Assembly (NCBI RefSeq): GCF_042676025.1
Contig: NZ_JBHTJP010000032.1
Location: 62,001 to 126,000, forward strand
Reading direction: 5' to 3'
DNA from: Salinimicrobium gaetbulicola
Lineage (GTDB): Bacteria; Bacteroidota; Bacteroidia; Flavobacteriales; Flavobacteriaceae
DNA: 64,000 nucleotides
Shown: piece by piece, positions 51,685-60,392 of the stretch
Layout of the letters: each line of letters starts with the position of its first letter
Position numbering within the stretch: the first letter of the stretch is position 1
Made by a program: the position numbers and the translations under genes
The notes under the pieces: generated by a model
Database searches by the model: none
Seen by the model: only the letters and a program-made list of their open reading frames with translations
Told to the model about the DNA's origin: nothing

Positions 51685-53136
51685 ATGAATAAATACCTTG
51701 TTGTAAATAAACCCGAAAACTGGAACATTCCGTTGGAAAATGTGGAAATCGTCTCAGCTCGGGAATACCTCACAGATCCTCGGTTCTCCAAGATCAAAAA
51801 TGCCCGAATCTTCAATCTGTGTAAAGACTATTCGTATCAGTCCAAAGGTTATTATGTGTCTTTACTGGCAGAGGCCCGGGGACATATGGCCATCCCTACA
51901 GTGAAGAACCTCGTAGATCTCAGGGAGCCCAAACTCGTGAAGATCGTTTCTGATGAATTTGATGATCTCATCCAAAAAAGCCTGAAGTCTATAAAATCTT
52001 CGGAATTTACTTTGAGCATCTACTTCGGACAAAACGTGGCTCAAAAATACAAAGAGCTTAGTGCCATGTTCCACAGACACTTCCAAATTCCATTTTTGAG
52101 GGTGAAATTTCAGTTTACCAATAAGTGGAATATAAGATCTATAAAAGCCCTTTCAGAAGCCGAAATTCCGCAGGAACACAAGGAATTCATGCAAAGTTCT
52201 GCGGTACAGTATTTCGCAAAAAAAAGGTATGATACTCCAAAAAGTGAGAATTATGAATATGATCTTGCGATCTTAGTTCAACCTAATGACCCTGCACCGC
52301 CCAGCAATGCAAAGGCCCTCAGGAAGTTTTCTGATATTGCTGAAAAACTTGGGTTTTATGTGGAGTTTGTTTCGCCAAACGATCTATCCAGGTTATCGGC
52401 TTTCGATGCCTTGTTAATTCGACAAAGCACTGAGGTGAATAATGATGCATATGCTTTCGCCAGAAAAGCACAGCAGGAAGATATCGCGATTGTGGATTAT
52501 CCCGACGCCATCTTAAAATGCTGTAATAAGGTCTTTATGGCAGAAGCACTTGAAAATGCAGGAATTCCAACGCCTAAAACGATGATCGTTCATAAGGACA
52601 ACCGTAACAACGTTATTGAAAAGACGGGCTTGCCTTTAGTACTGAAATCTCCTGATTCTACTTTTTCTTTCGGTGTGAAAAAAGCGAAGACCGAAGAAGA
52701 ATATGAGGAGCTGGTTTCAGCCATGCTTAAAAAATCGGAATTGGTGATTGCCCAGGAATATACACCTTCAGATTATGACTGGAGGATAGGGATCCTTGAT
52801 GAAAAGCCATTATATGCCTGTCGCTATTACATGGCGAAGGGACACTGGCAGATCTATAACTGGAATGCGAAAAAGAAAGACGATCAGGATGGGAATGCAG
52901 ATTCTATGGCAATTGAAGATGTTCCTAAGAAAATTTTAGAGGTAGCATTAAAATCTGCCAAACTAATGGGGAAAGGCCTTTACGGGATCGATGTGAAAGA
53001 AGTCAACGGGAAACCCCTTGTAATTGAGATCAACGACAACCCTAACATTGATCACGGAGTGGAAGATGAATTTTACGGCGACAGGATCTATACAGAAATT
53101 TTAATGGCCCTCAAAAACCGCCTTGAAAAAAAGTAA
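51685..53136 (+). CDS. RimK-like ATP-grasp ligase with RLAN domain
   Basis: 483 residues. Residues about 1-150 fit the RLAN domain found N-terminal to some RimK-like enzymes (MNKYLVVNKPENWNIPLENV, then IFNLCKDYSYQSKGYYVSLLAE). Residues about 195-480 are ATP-grasp: an ATP-lysine strand PLVLKSPDSTFSFGV, EYTPSDYDWRIGILDEKPL and a metal-binding end VIEINDNPNIDHGVED (Glu and Asn). Such enzymes form an amide or peptide bond, joining an amine to a carboxylate activated with ATP. The next gene's ATG lies one base after the stop, so they form one unit with a GCS2 ligase and an amidohydrolase. Substrate unknown; not ribosomal S6 modification by default. Confidence 0.88.
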   Translation: MNKYLVVNKPENWNIPLENVEIVSAREYLTDPRFSKIKNARIFNLCKDYSYQSKGYYVSLLAEARGHMAIPTVKNLVDLREPKLVKIVSDEFDDLIQKSLKSIKSSEFTLSIYFGQNVAQKYKELSAMFHRHFQIPFLRVKFQFTNKWNIRSIKALSEAEIPQEHKEFMQSSAVQYFAKKRYDTPKSENYEYDLAILVQPNDPAPPSNAKALRKFSDIAEKLGFYVEFVSPNDLSRLSAFDALLIRQSTEVNNDAYAFARKAQQEDIAIVDYPDAILKCCNKVFMAEALENAGIPTPKTMIVHKDNRNNVIEKTGLPLVLKSPDSTFSFGVKKAKTEEEYEELVSAMLKKSELVIAQEYTPSDYDWRIGILDEKPLYACRYYMAKGHWQIYNWNAKKKDDQDGNADSMAIEDVPKKILEVALKSAKLMGKGLYGIDVKEVNGKPLVIEINDNPNIDHGVEDEFYGDRIYTEILMALKNRLEKK

Positions 53137-53137
53137 C

Positions 53138-54358
53138 ATGAGCTATCATCTATTTGAAGTATTTGGAATTGAACTGGAGTATATGCTCGTGCGTTCAGGC
53201 AGCCTTAAGATCAACCCTATTGTTGACAAACTGCTCACTAAAAAACATGGAACCCTTACCTCAGACGTTGAGAACGGGGCTATAGAATGGAGTAATGAGC
53301 TGGTCGCCCATGTGGTTGAGATGAAAACAAACGGTCCAACTCCCGATCTTGATTCATTGGGAGATTTGTTCGCAAAGAATGTAAGGGAAATGAATGCTCT
53401 TTTGCAGGAATTTGGAACCGAACTTTTACCATCCGCTTCACATCCTTTAATGAAACCGGATGAAGAAATGAAATTATGGCAACACCATTACAGTAAAATA
53501 TATGCGCTTTATAACCGCATTTTTGACTGCAGAGGCCATGGTTGGAGCAATGTTCAAAGTATGCACATCAATCTTCCGTTCTATGACGATGCGGAGTTTG
53601 AGAAACTGCATGCGGCGGTTCGGTTACTACTGCCAATAATTCCTGGATTGAGTGCCAGTTCTCCGATATTCGAAGGTAAATATACCGGATTTAAAGATGC
53701 CCGAATGCAGGTATATAAGACCAACCAGAAGGAAATTCCTCAAATGACAGGAAGAGTGGTTCCTGAACAGGTCTTTACCCGGACTGACTATTTCGATCAC
53801 ATTTTTGCGCCGATAAATCAGGCTATCAAGCCTTACGATACAGAAAACATACTTGATCACCATTTTCTCAATTCCCGTGGCGCTATTGCGAGATTTGACC
53901 GTAACGCGATCGAGATCAGGGTGATCGATATTCAGGAATGTCCAAAGGCCGATATTGCTATAGCTGTTCTGATCATTGAAGTTTTAAAGCTCCTTGTAGG
54001 AGAGGAGTTGATAGCCCTGGAAGATCAAAAGAATTGGCATGAAAATGAGCTTTTTGAGATCCTTGACAGGGTTATAAAAGACGCAGAAGAGACTTTAGTT
54101 CAAAATGAGAGATATTTGAATGTTTTTGATCTCATGGGCAATGTAACGGTGAACGAGATCTGGAAAAAACTATTTGAACGGGTTAAGGAAAAAATATCTT
54201 CTGATCATCGATCTACTCTCGAATACATCTTGCAAAACGGAAGTCTTTCTAGCCGGATTTTAAGGTCAGTGGGAGAGGAACCTTCAGAAGAAGTTATTTT
54301 GAAAACCTATCGGCAACTTGCAGATTGTCTTCAGGAAAACCGACTTTTTGAAGCATGA
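53138..54358 (+). CDS. GCS2-family carboxylate-amine ligase
   Basis: 406 residues from ATG 53138, one base after the ATP-grasp stop; a TTG at 53123 is in frame but would overlap it and is less likely. The GCS2 core shows VFGIELEYMLV (Glu cluster), HGWSNVQSMHINLPF and AIEIRVIDIQECPKADIA-like wording (read as IEIRVIDIQECPKADIAIAV). GCS2 enzymes use ATP to join glutamate's or another acid's carboxylate to an amine, as in glutamate-cysteine ligase. No glutathione synthetase is nearby, so glutathione synthesis is not implied. It overlaps the following amidohydrolase gene by four bases. Confidence 0.88.
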   Translation: MSYHLFEVFGIELEYMLVRSGSLKINPIVDKLLTKKHGTLTSDVENGAIEWSNELVAHVVEMKTNGPTPDLDSLGDLFAKNVREMNALLQEFGTELLPSASHPLMKPDEEMKLWQHHYSKIYALYNRIFDCRGHGWSNVQSMHINLPFYDDAEFEKLHAAVRLLLPIIPGLSASSPIFEGKYTGFKDARMQVYKTNQKEIPQMTGRVVPEQVFTRTDYFDHIFAPINQAIKPYDTENILDHHFLNSRGAIARFDRNAIEIRVIDIQECPKADIAIAVLIIEVLKLLVGEELIALEDQKNWHENELFEILDRVIKDAEETLVQNERYLNVFDLMGNVTVNEIWKKLFERVKEKISSDHRSTLEYILQNGSLSSRILRSVGEEPSEEVILKTYRQLADCLQENRLFEA

Positions 54359-55035
54359 AACTTGTACTCACATGCGAGCATGCCGGAAATTTAATTCCCA
54401 GGGAACACCAACGCTTATTTTCGGGTGCCGCAGAAGTATTAAAATCGCACAGGGGTTATGACCCCGGAGCTTATGATCTGTATACCTTTCTTCGGAATAT
54501 TGCCAATTATCATAAGGAACATCATATTTCGAGATTGCTGGTAGAAATAAACCGGTCTCTTGGAAATTCACAGGTGTTTTCGGAATTTACACGGGAACTT
54601 TCAGATAGTCAGAAAAAAGACATTTTGGAAGCCTATTATTTCCCATATAGGAAAGAGGTGGAGTCGCAAATTGACGAGATCATTTCAAATGGCTATTCTG
54701 TACTGCATCTTTCTATTCACAGTTTTACTCCAAGTTTGAACGGTGAGGAACGAAATGCTGATATCGGATTATTATACGATCCTCGAAGAAGTGAGGAGAA
54801 GTTGTTTTGTAAGAATTTAAAGGAACGCTTGCTGCAGGAGGATAAAGATCTGAAGATTAGGTATAATTATCCATATTTAGGGAAGGCAGATGGATTTACC
54901 ACGTTTTTACGAAAAAGGTTTCCGAAGAATTATTTGGGAATAGAAGTTGAAGTGAATCAAAAGTTTGCGGTTAAAAACAAGTTTCCTTCACATTTAAAAA
55001 TGACCTTTCTGAAAGCTATTTCTGAAATATTATAA
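54355..55035 (+). CDS. N-formylglutamate amidohydrolase family protein
   Basis: 226 residues, overlapping the GCS2 gene by ATGA. The family's metal-site features are visible: LTCEHAGNLIP (about 5-15), HRGYDPGA (about 41-48) and LSIHSFTP (about 119-126), which place the metal His and the acid as in FGase/aspartoacylase-like enzymes. It would hydrolyse an amide, e.g. N-acyl or N-formyl amino acid, with Zn. In this setting it probably trims or recycles the amide made by the two ligases, rather than serving histidine degradation; no hut genes are near. Confidence 0.88.
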   Translation: MKLVLTCEHAGNLIPREHQRLFSGAAEVLKSHRGYDPGAYDLYTFLRNIANYHKEHHISRLLVEINRSLGNSQVFSEFTRELSDSQKKDILEAYYFPYRKEVESQIDEIISNGYSVLHLSIHSFTPSLNGEERNADIGLLYDPRRSEEKLFCKNLKERLLQEDKDLKIRYNYPYLGKADGFTTFLRKRFPKNYLGIEVEVNQKFAVKNKFPSHLKMTFLKAISEIL

Positions 55036-55238
55036 CATCGAAAAAATACCTTTTCTCTCTACTGTTGTTTTATGTCTTTTTGATGTTTATCCTTTTGAAT
55101 TTCAGTGAAATAGATTAATTTAAATACCGGGTCTTATTGTTTGAATCTGACCGGCATCAAAATGTTCTGGAACTTACAGAATAGCTCTCCAATTATTAGT
55201 TTCAGCAAAGTAAATTACCTAACCATAAACCAAGTATT

Positions 55239-55682
55239 ATGGAAGCGAAAATCAAAGTAAGTAGTACCGCGTTTTCTGGGAATAGTGAGATTCCGGAAAA
55301 ATACACCTGCGATGGTGAAAATGTCAATCCGCCTCTTAGGTTCGATCATCTTCCAGAAACTACCAAGAGCCTGGCTTTGATCGTGGATGATCCTGATGCC
55401 CCTGCGGGCACTTGGGATCATTGGGTTGTCTGGAATATTGAACCAGCCAAGGAGCTTGCTGAGAACAGTATCCCGGGAGAGGAAGGAAAAAATTCGTTTA
55501 AACAAAATCATTATGGAGGACCCTGTCCGCCTTCGGGAACTCACAGATATTTTTTCAAAGTATATGCATTAGATTCCAAACTTGATCTGGATAAGGATTC
55601 AGAAAAAGAAGACCTTGAAAAAGCGATGCAGGGTAAAATTCTGTCCTCGGGAGAATTGATTGGATTGTATAGTAAAAAATAG
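55239..55682 (+). CDS. PEBP-family (YbhB/YbcL type) protein
   Basis: 147 residues. The ligand pocket motif DDPDAPAGTWDHWVVWNI (about 49-66) and GPCPPSGTHRYFFKVYALD (about 88-106) are diagnostic of bacterial phosphatidylethanolamine-binding-protein relatives. There is no signal peptide, so it is cytoplasmic. Biological role in bacteria is unclear. It stands alone about 200 bp after the amidohydrolase gene and 117 bp before ftsH. Confidence 0.92.
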   Translation: MEAKIKVSSTAFSGNSEIPEKYTCDGENVNPPLRFDHLPETTKSLALIVDDPDAPAGTWDHWVVWNIEPAKELAENSIPGEEGKNSFKQNHYGGPCPPSGTHRYFFKVYALDSKLDLDKDSEKEDLEKAMQGKILSSGELIGLYSKK

Positions 55683-55799
55683 GTCAGGAAACTCATTTTG
55701 CTGTTTTGGAGGAACAAAGCTAAGTAGCTGATAATGACTTATGTCATTTCAATTTAGCGGCTGGTAGTTTAATTTGTAGTTACTAAGTTCCAAGATATT

Positions 55800-57707
55800 A
55801 TGGCTATAAACCGTGATCCTGAGAAAACACCTGCTTCCGAAAAACGGCCAGGATTAGGTTGGTTGTATTTTATTTTCTTCGGAGTATTCATCTTCTTTTG
55901 GCTATTCAATACCCAACCGGAATTACCCGAGATCTCATGGAACAAATTTGAAAATGAAATTTTAGAATCAGGAAATGTTACCAGATTAGATGTGATAAAC
56001 AATCAAAGGGTAGAGGTGTACCTCAAAAAAGATACGGTTCAAAAAAAAGAAGATACAAAGAGCATTTTTGAAACGCAATCCACAGTAGGACCAAGTTATT
56101 TCTTCAATATAGGTTCTGTAGAGGTTTTTTATGAGCAACTTCAGAAGGCCCAGGAAAAATTTCCTGATCTGGAACAGTTGAATGTTACTTACAGTACAAG
56201 GGAAAATTGGGGTGGGCAAATTTTATCCTGGGTACTGCCATTGGGCTTGCTTATTTTATTTTGGTTATTCCTGTTAAGAAGAATGTCTTCCAGAGTTCCC
56301 GGTGGCTCTACCTTGGCGAACTTTGGTAAAACAAAAGCCCGGGTAACAGAACAGGGCCAGGAGAGCGATGTTACCTTTGAGGATGTGGCGGGCTTAGAGG
56401 AAGCTAAGGAGGAGATATACGAGTTAGTGAATTTCCTCAAGGCTCCAGATAAATATTTGTACCTGGGAGCAAAAATACCAAAAGGGATATTGCTTTTAGG
56501 GCCACCCGGAACGGGAAAAACCCTCTTGGCTAAAGCAGTTGCCGGGGAAGCCGGGGTGCCGTTCTTTTCTTTGTCCGGTTCTGAATTTATAGAAATGTTC
56601 GTGGGAGTTGGAGCCGCCAGGGTAAGAGACTTATTTCAAAAAGCAAAAGCCCGGGCGCCAAGTATAATCTTTATTGATGAAATTGACACCATAGGTAGGG
56701 CCAGGGGAGGAACTTCCATTTTTCATGAAAATGAGGAACGTGACAGCACTCTTAATCAATTATTGGCCGAATTGGACGGATTCGGAGCTAATACAGGGGT
56801 GATAGTATTGGCCGCGACCAACAGGGGAGATATACTTGATCCCGCTTTACTGCGTCCCGGTCGCTTTGACAGGCATATTCAACTTGAACTTCCAAACCTG
56901 ACCGAACGTAAAGCTATTTTTAAGGTCCATATGAGGCCACTTAAGCTGGCAAATGACGTGGTGGTAGAAGACCTGGCTGCACAAACTCCTGGATTTTCAG
57001 GGGCAGATATCGCCAATATCTGTAATGAAGCGGCTCTTTTCGCTGCCCATCGGGAACAAAAATCAATAAAGAAAAAGGATTTTTTGGATGCCATAGATAG
57101 AGTGATAGGAGGAATGGAAAAAAGAAGTAAGATCATTACTCCGGAAGAGAAAAAAAGGATCGCATATCACGAAGCAGGACATGTTACTACTTCCTGGTAT
57201 TTAAAACACTCCCAGCCGGTTCAGAAGGTCACTATCATTCCCAGGGGAAAATCTCTTGGAGCTTCCTGGTATCTCCCGGAAGAACATCAGATCATCACAA
57301 AATCTGAATTTACAGATGCCCTGTGTAGCATGCTTGGAGGAAGAGCGGCCGAAGATCTTTTCTTTGATGAAATTTCCTCCAATGCGGTAGACGACCTTGA
57401 AAAAGCTACCAAACATGCATATAGCATGGTTATAAATTACGGTCTTAGCGATGCTCTAAGAAACATGAGTTATTATGATTCTACTGGAAAGATGAGTCAA
57501 TCCTTGAATAAACCCTATAGTGAAAAGACCGCTGAGATAATAGATGAAGAAGTGCAGGCCATTATTGACAGGGCCTTTGAACAAGCTAAAGAGATACTCA
57601 CAATCCATAAGTCTCAACTGGAAATTCTAGCATCGAAATTAATAGAAAAGGAAACTCTTCTAAAAGATGAAATTAAGGAGATCTTAGGAGAGAGAAGTAG
57701 CTTATAG
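55800..57707 (+). CDS. ftsH: ATP-dependent zinc metalloprotease FtsH
   Basis: 635 residues. Two TM helices (about 21-38 and 140-160) flank an extracytoplasmic FtsH_ext domain. The AAA+ module has Walker A GPPGTGKT (about 234-241), Walker B IIFIDEIDTIG with IGRARGG, and the arginine-finger region RPGRFDRHI. The zinc protease site is HEAGH at about 457-461 (AYHEAGHVTTSWYL) with a third ligand further on. It degrades membrane and short-lived cytoplasmic proteins as a hexamer. Many Bacteroidota carry more than one FtsH, so this may be a secondary copy. A strong terminator follows. Confidence 0.94.
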   Translation: MAINRDPEKTPASEKRPGLGWLYFIFFGVFIFFWLFNTQPELPEISWNKFENEILESGNVTRLDVINNQRVEVYLKKDTVQKKEDTKSIFETQSTVGPSYFFNIGSVEVFYEQLQKAQEKFPDLEQLNVTYSTRENWGGQILSWVLPLGLLILFWLFLLRRMSSRVPGGSTLANFGKTKARVTEQGQESDVTFEDVAGLEEAKEEIYELVNFLKAPDKYLYLGAKIPKGILLLGPPGTGKTLLAKAVAGEAGVPFFSLSGSEFIEMFVGVGAARVRDLFQKAKARAPSIIFIDEIDTIGRARGGTSIFHENEERDSTLNQLLAELDGFGANTGVIVLAATNRGDILDPALLRPGRFDRHIQLELPNLTERKAIFKVHMRPLKLANDVVVEDLAAQTPGFSGADIANICNEAALFAAHREQKSIKKKDFLDAIDRVIGGMEKRSKIITPEEKKRIAYHEAGHVTTSWYLKHSQPVQKVTIIPRGKSLGASWYLPEEHQIITKSEFTDALCSMLGGRAAEDLFFDEISSNAVDDLEKATKHAYSMVINYGLSDALRNMSYYDSTGKMSQSLNKPYSEKTAEIIDEEVQAIIDRAFEQAKEILTIHKSQLEILASKLIEKETLLKDEIKEILGERSSL

Positions 57708-57718
57708 GGACATATAAA

Positions 57719-57752
57719 ACAAAGGCGAAAATTTATCAGTTTTCGCCTTTGT
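57719..57752. terminator. Bidirectional terminator between ftsH and osmC
   Basis: Perfect 13-base arms ACAAAGGCGAAAA (57719-57731) and TTTTCGCCTTTGT (57740-57752). Shared by the convergent genes. Confidence 0.85.
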
Positions 57753-57777
57753 TCATTAAATCTTAAAGGAATACGAT

Positions 57778-58191
57778 TTAGTTATTCAGGGTTGTTTCCA
57801 CTGAGATATCTGCCTTCAATAATTTAGATATCGGACAATTTTCTTTGGCTTTTGTCACCAGTTCATCGAATAATTCCCTGCCAATTCCCGGAACTTTTGC
57901 AGTTAAAGTAAGGTGAGAAGACTTCACGGTACCATCTTCAAGGGTAACCTCAGCTTTGGTTTCAAGTTCTGCAGGATTATAGTCCTTTTCTGTTAAGTAG
58001 GCCGATAATTGCATTGTGAAACAACCAGAATGGGCAGCCCCGATCAATTCTTCAGGATTGGTACCTTTCTCATCTTCAAATCTCATTCTAAAATTATAGG
58101 GGGTTTGATCAAGAACCCCGCTTTGAGTTGAAAGGTGTCCTTTTCCTTCTTTTAAAGTTCCGCGCCAAACGGCAGTAGCTTTTCTTTTCAT
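57778..58191 (-). CDS. OsmC-family peroxidase
   Basis: 137 residues, one OsmC domain. The two redox Cys are in GAAHSGCFTMQLSAYL (about 58) and ENCPISKLLKA (about 118), as in OsmC/Ohr. The short EELIGAAHSGCF wording favours OsmC over Ohr. It reduces organic hydroperoxides, using lipoyl- or thiol-based electrons. It lies 27 bp downstream of the alcohol dehydrogenase gene on the same strand, so this is probably the end of a redox-detoxification unit. Confidence 0.9.
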   Translation of the reverse strand: MKRKATAVWRGTLKEGKGHLSTQSGVLDQTPYNFRMRFEDEKGTNPEELIGAAHSGCFTMQLSAYLTEKDYNPAELETKAEVTLEDGTVKSSHLTLTAKVPGIGRELFDELVTKAKENCPISKLLKADISVETTLNN

Positions 58192-58218
58192 TTTATTGGT
58201 TTTGGTTAGATTATAAAT

Positions 58219-59283
58219 TTATTGAATTTTCCCGTTTTTTAATGATTTCATATCAATAACGAAACGATATCTTACATCTGAATTCAGAGTGCGTTCATAG
58301 GCTTCATTGATCTGATCGATGTTGATCATTTCAACATCTGAAACGATCCCGTGTTTTGCACAGTAATCCAGCATTTCCTGGGTCTCCTTAATTCCGCCTA
58401 CAAGAGACCCTACCAGGCTTCTTCTTTTCATGATCAATTGACCAGCCTGTACTTCAGAAGGTTCAGGCGGAACCCCTAATAATACCATTACGCCATTTAC
58501 TTTTAGTAAGTTCAGGTACATATTGTAATCATGTTGGGCAGAGACGGTATTGATAATAAGGTCAAAGGAACCTGCCATTCGTTCCAGATTTTCTTGATTG
58601 GTAGTAAGTTCAAAATTGTGAGCTCCCAGTTTTTCGGCATCTTTTGCCTTTTCCGGAGAGCGGCTAAGCATTGAAACTTCTGCGCCCATAGAAGCCGCCA
58701 GTTTTACTGCCATATGTCCAAGGCCACCAAGTCCTACCACGGCTACTTTATCTCCTTTTTTGACATTCCAGTAGCGCAACGGGGAATAAGTAGTAATTCC
58801 TGCACATAATAAAGGAGCAACCGCATTTAACGGTAATCTATCTGAAATTGATAGGACAAAATCTTCCTTGACTACAATATGCGTGGAATAACCTCCATAG
58901 GTTGTTACCTCCTTTTCAACTCTTGAAGGGGAATTATAGGTGGCCGTAAACCCGTTTAAACAATATTGTTCCTGATCCTCTTCACAACTCTTACAGTGCC
59001 CGCATGAATCCACAAAACATCCAACCCCTACGGTATCTCCTTCTTTAAAGTTTTTCACTTTTTCACCAACCCGGGTAACTTTTCCTACGATCTCATGTCC
59101 CGGAACGCACGGATAGGTGGTACCTCCCCATTCATTTCGGGCGGTGTGAATATCTGAATGGCAAATCCCACAAAACAATATCTCGATCTCAACATCTTCA
59201 GGACCCGGCTCTCGGCGGTCGATCGTAAATGGTTCGAGGTCTTTTTCAGCAGCATGCGCCGCATAAGCTTTTACATTTTTCAT
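58219..59283 (-). CDS. Zinc-dependent NAD(P)-alcohol dehydrogenase (YahK/CAD type)
   Basis: 354 residues. Catalytic zinc ligands: Cys41 in FCGICHSDIHT and His-Glu in PGHEIVG. Structural zinc Cys are CGHCKSCEEDQEQYC, near 95-110. The Rossmann motif is VAVVGLGGLGHMAVKLA (about 180). YahK-like members reduce aldehydes with NADPH, in broad detoxification. It lies six bases downstream of the LLM flavin oxidoreductase gene and just upstream of osmC, in one operon. Confidence 0.93.
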   Translation of the reverse strand: MKNVKAYAAHAAEKDLEPFTIDRREPGPEDVEIEILFCGICHSDIHTARNEWGGTTYPCVPGHEIVGKVTRVGEKVKNFKEGDTVGVGCFVDSCGHCKSCEEDQEQYCLNGFTATYNSPSRVEKEVTTYGGYSTHIVVKEDFVLSISDRLPLNAVAPLLCAGITTYSPLRYWNVKKGDKVAVVGLGGLGHMAVKLAASMGAEVSMLSRSPEKAKDAEKLGAHNFELTTNQENLERMAGSFDLIINTVSAQHDYNMYLNLLKVNGVMVLLGVPPEPSEVQAGQLIMKRRSLVGSLVGGIKETQEMLDYCAKHGIVSDVEMINIDQINEAYERTLNSDVRYRFVIDMKSLKNGKIQ

Positions 59284-59289
59284 ATATTT

Positions 59290-60345
59290 TTATTTATTAA
59301 GTGGGGGAGGTTGTGAATCAAAAAATGGATCCTTAACAGGTTTTTTAAGTTCTGAGAGCAGTTCATAAGACCTTAAGCGTTTTTCATGATCATAGATATG
59401 TGATACGACCATGATCTCATCCACTCCGGTTTCTGAAATAAAATCAATTAATTTTTCTTCAATGCTCTCTTGTGAACCCACAAAGCTGTATTGCATCATT
59501 TGGGAAATTGCAGCTGCTTCTTCGGGATTCCAAATACCTGACATGTTTTCTACAGGTGGAGGCATAGGGTTTCGCTGATTCCGAATGATTCCCAAAGCAA
59601 ATTGCTTTTGGCTACTTGCAAGGAATTCGGCTTCTTCATCAGTATCGGCCGCAATTACATTCACACAGGCTATGCTATAAGGTTTTTGTCCTCCTACATT
59701 TTTAAATTTATCTCGGTAAAGCTGAAGTGCCTCATGCAGATGGGCAGGTGCAAAATGGCTCGCAAATGCATATTTTAATCCTAACATGGCGGCTAACTGA
59801 GCACTGAAAGTACTTGATCCCAAAAGATAGATAGGAATTTCGAGTCCTTCTCCCGGAATAGCCCTTACGGGAGCATTTTTATTTTCTTTTGAAAAATACC
59901 GTTGGAGTTCCTGAATTTCACGTGGAAAATCTTTTACCGTCTCAATGTGCCCTCTTCGCAACGCCCCGGCGGTGTGATGATCGGTTCCCGGAGCCCTTCC
60001 CAGCCCCAGATCAATTCTTCCGGGAAAGAGAGTTTCCAGTGTTCCAAATTGTTCAGCGACTGTAAGCGGAGAATGGTTAGGCAACATAATTCCTCCCGAC
60101 CCCACTTTTATTGAACTGGTATTGGCGGCGACATTTCCTATAAGTACTGCCGTGGCAGAACTGGCTAGACTCCCTGTGTTATGATGCTCTGAAATCCAAA
60201 AACGGGAAAAGTCAAGATCTTCGCAGTGTTGAGCTAATTCAATTGTATTTTTAAAAGAATTACCAATAGTATTTCCCTCAACAACCGGTACAAGATCGAG
60301 CACTGAAAATTTGCTGTCCTGGAGGATGGTTTTTCTATCATTCAT
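59290..60345 (-). CDS. LLM-class flavin-dependent oxidoreductase
   Basis: 351 residues, bacterial luciferase-like TIM barrel. FSRFWISEHHNTGSLASSA and KVGSGGIMLPNHSPLTVAEQ, then GRIDLGLGRAPGTDHH, match the 'LLM class' sub-branch of YhbW-like proteins of unknown substrate. It would use FMN or F420-like flavin; flavobacteria lack F420, so FMN is expected. It heads the three-gene minus-strand unit with the alcohol dehydrogenase and osmC genes. Confidence 0.9.
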   Translation of the reverse strand: MNDRKTILQDSKFSVLDLVPVVEGNTIGNSFKNTIELAQHCEDLDFSRFWISEHHNTGSLASSATAVLIGNVAANTSSIKVGSGGIMLPNHSPLTVAEQFGTLETLFPGRIDLGLGRAPGTDHHTAGALRRGHIETVKDFPREIQELQRYFSKENKNAPVRAIPGEGLEIPIYLLGSSTFSAQLAAMLGLKYAFASHFAPAHLHEALQLYRDKFKNVGGQKPYSIACVNVIAADTDEEAEFLASSQKQFALGIIRNQRNPMPPPVENMSGIWNPEEAAAISQMMQYSFVGSQESIEEKLIDFISETGVDEIMVVSHIYDHEKRLRSYELLSELKKPVKDPFFDSQPPPLNK

Positions 60346-60392
60346 GAATTCCTAAATTACGTTTTTTGGCCGGCAATTTTCTCAATAATCTG

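Noticed and set aside
53138..54358. GCS2 gene as glutathione synthesis (gshA)
   Set aside because: No gshB-like ATP-grasp of the glutathione type; its partner is an RLAN/RimK-like enzyme and an amidohydrolase, so gshA is not assigned.
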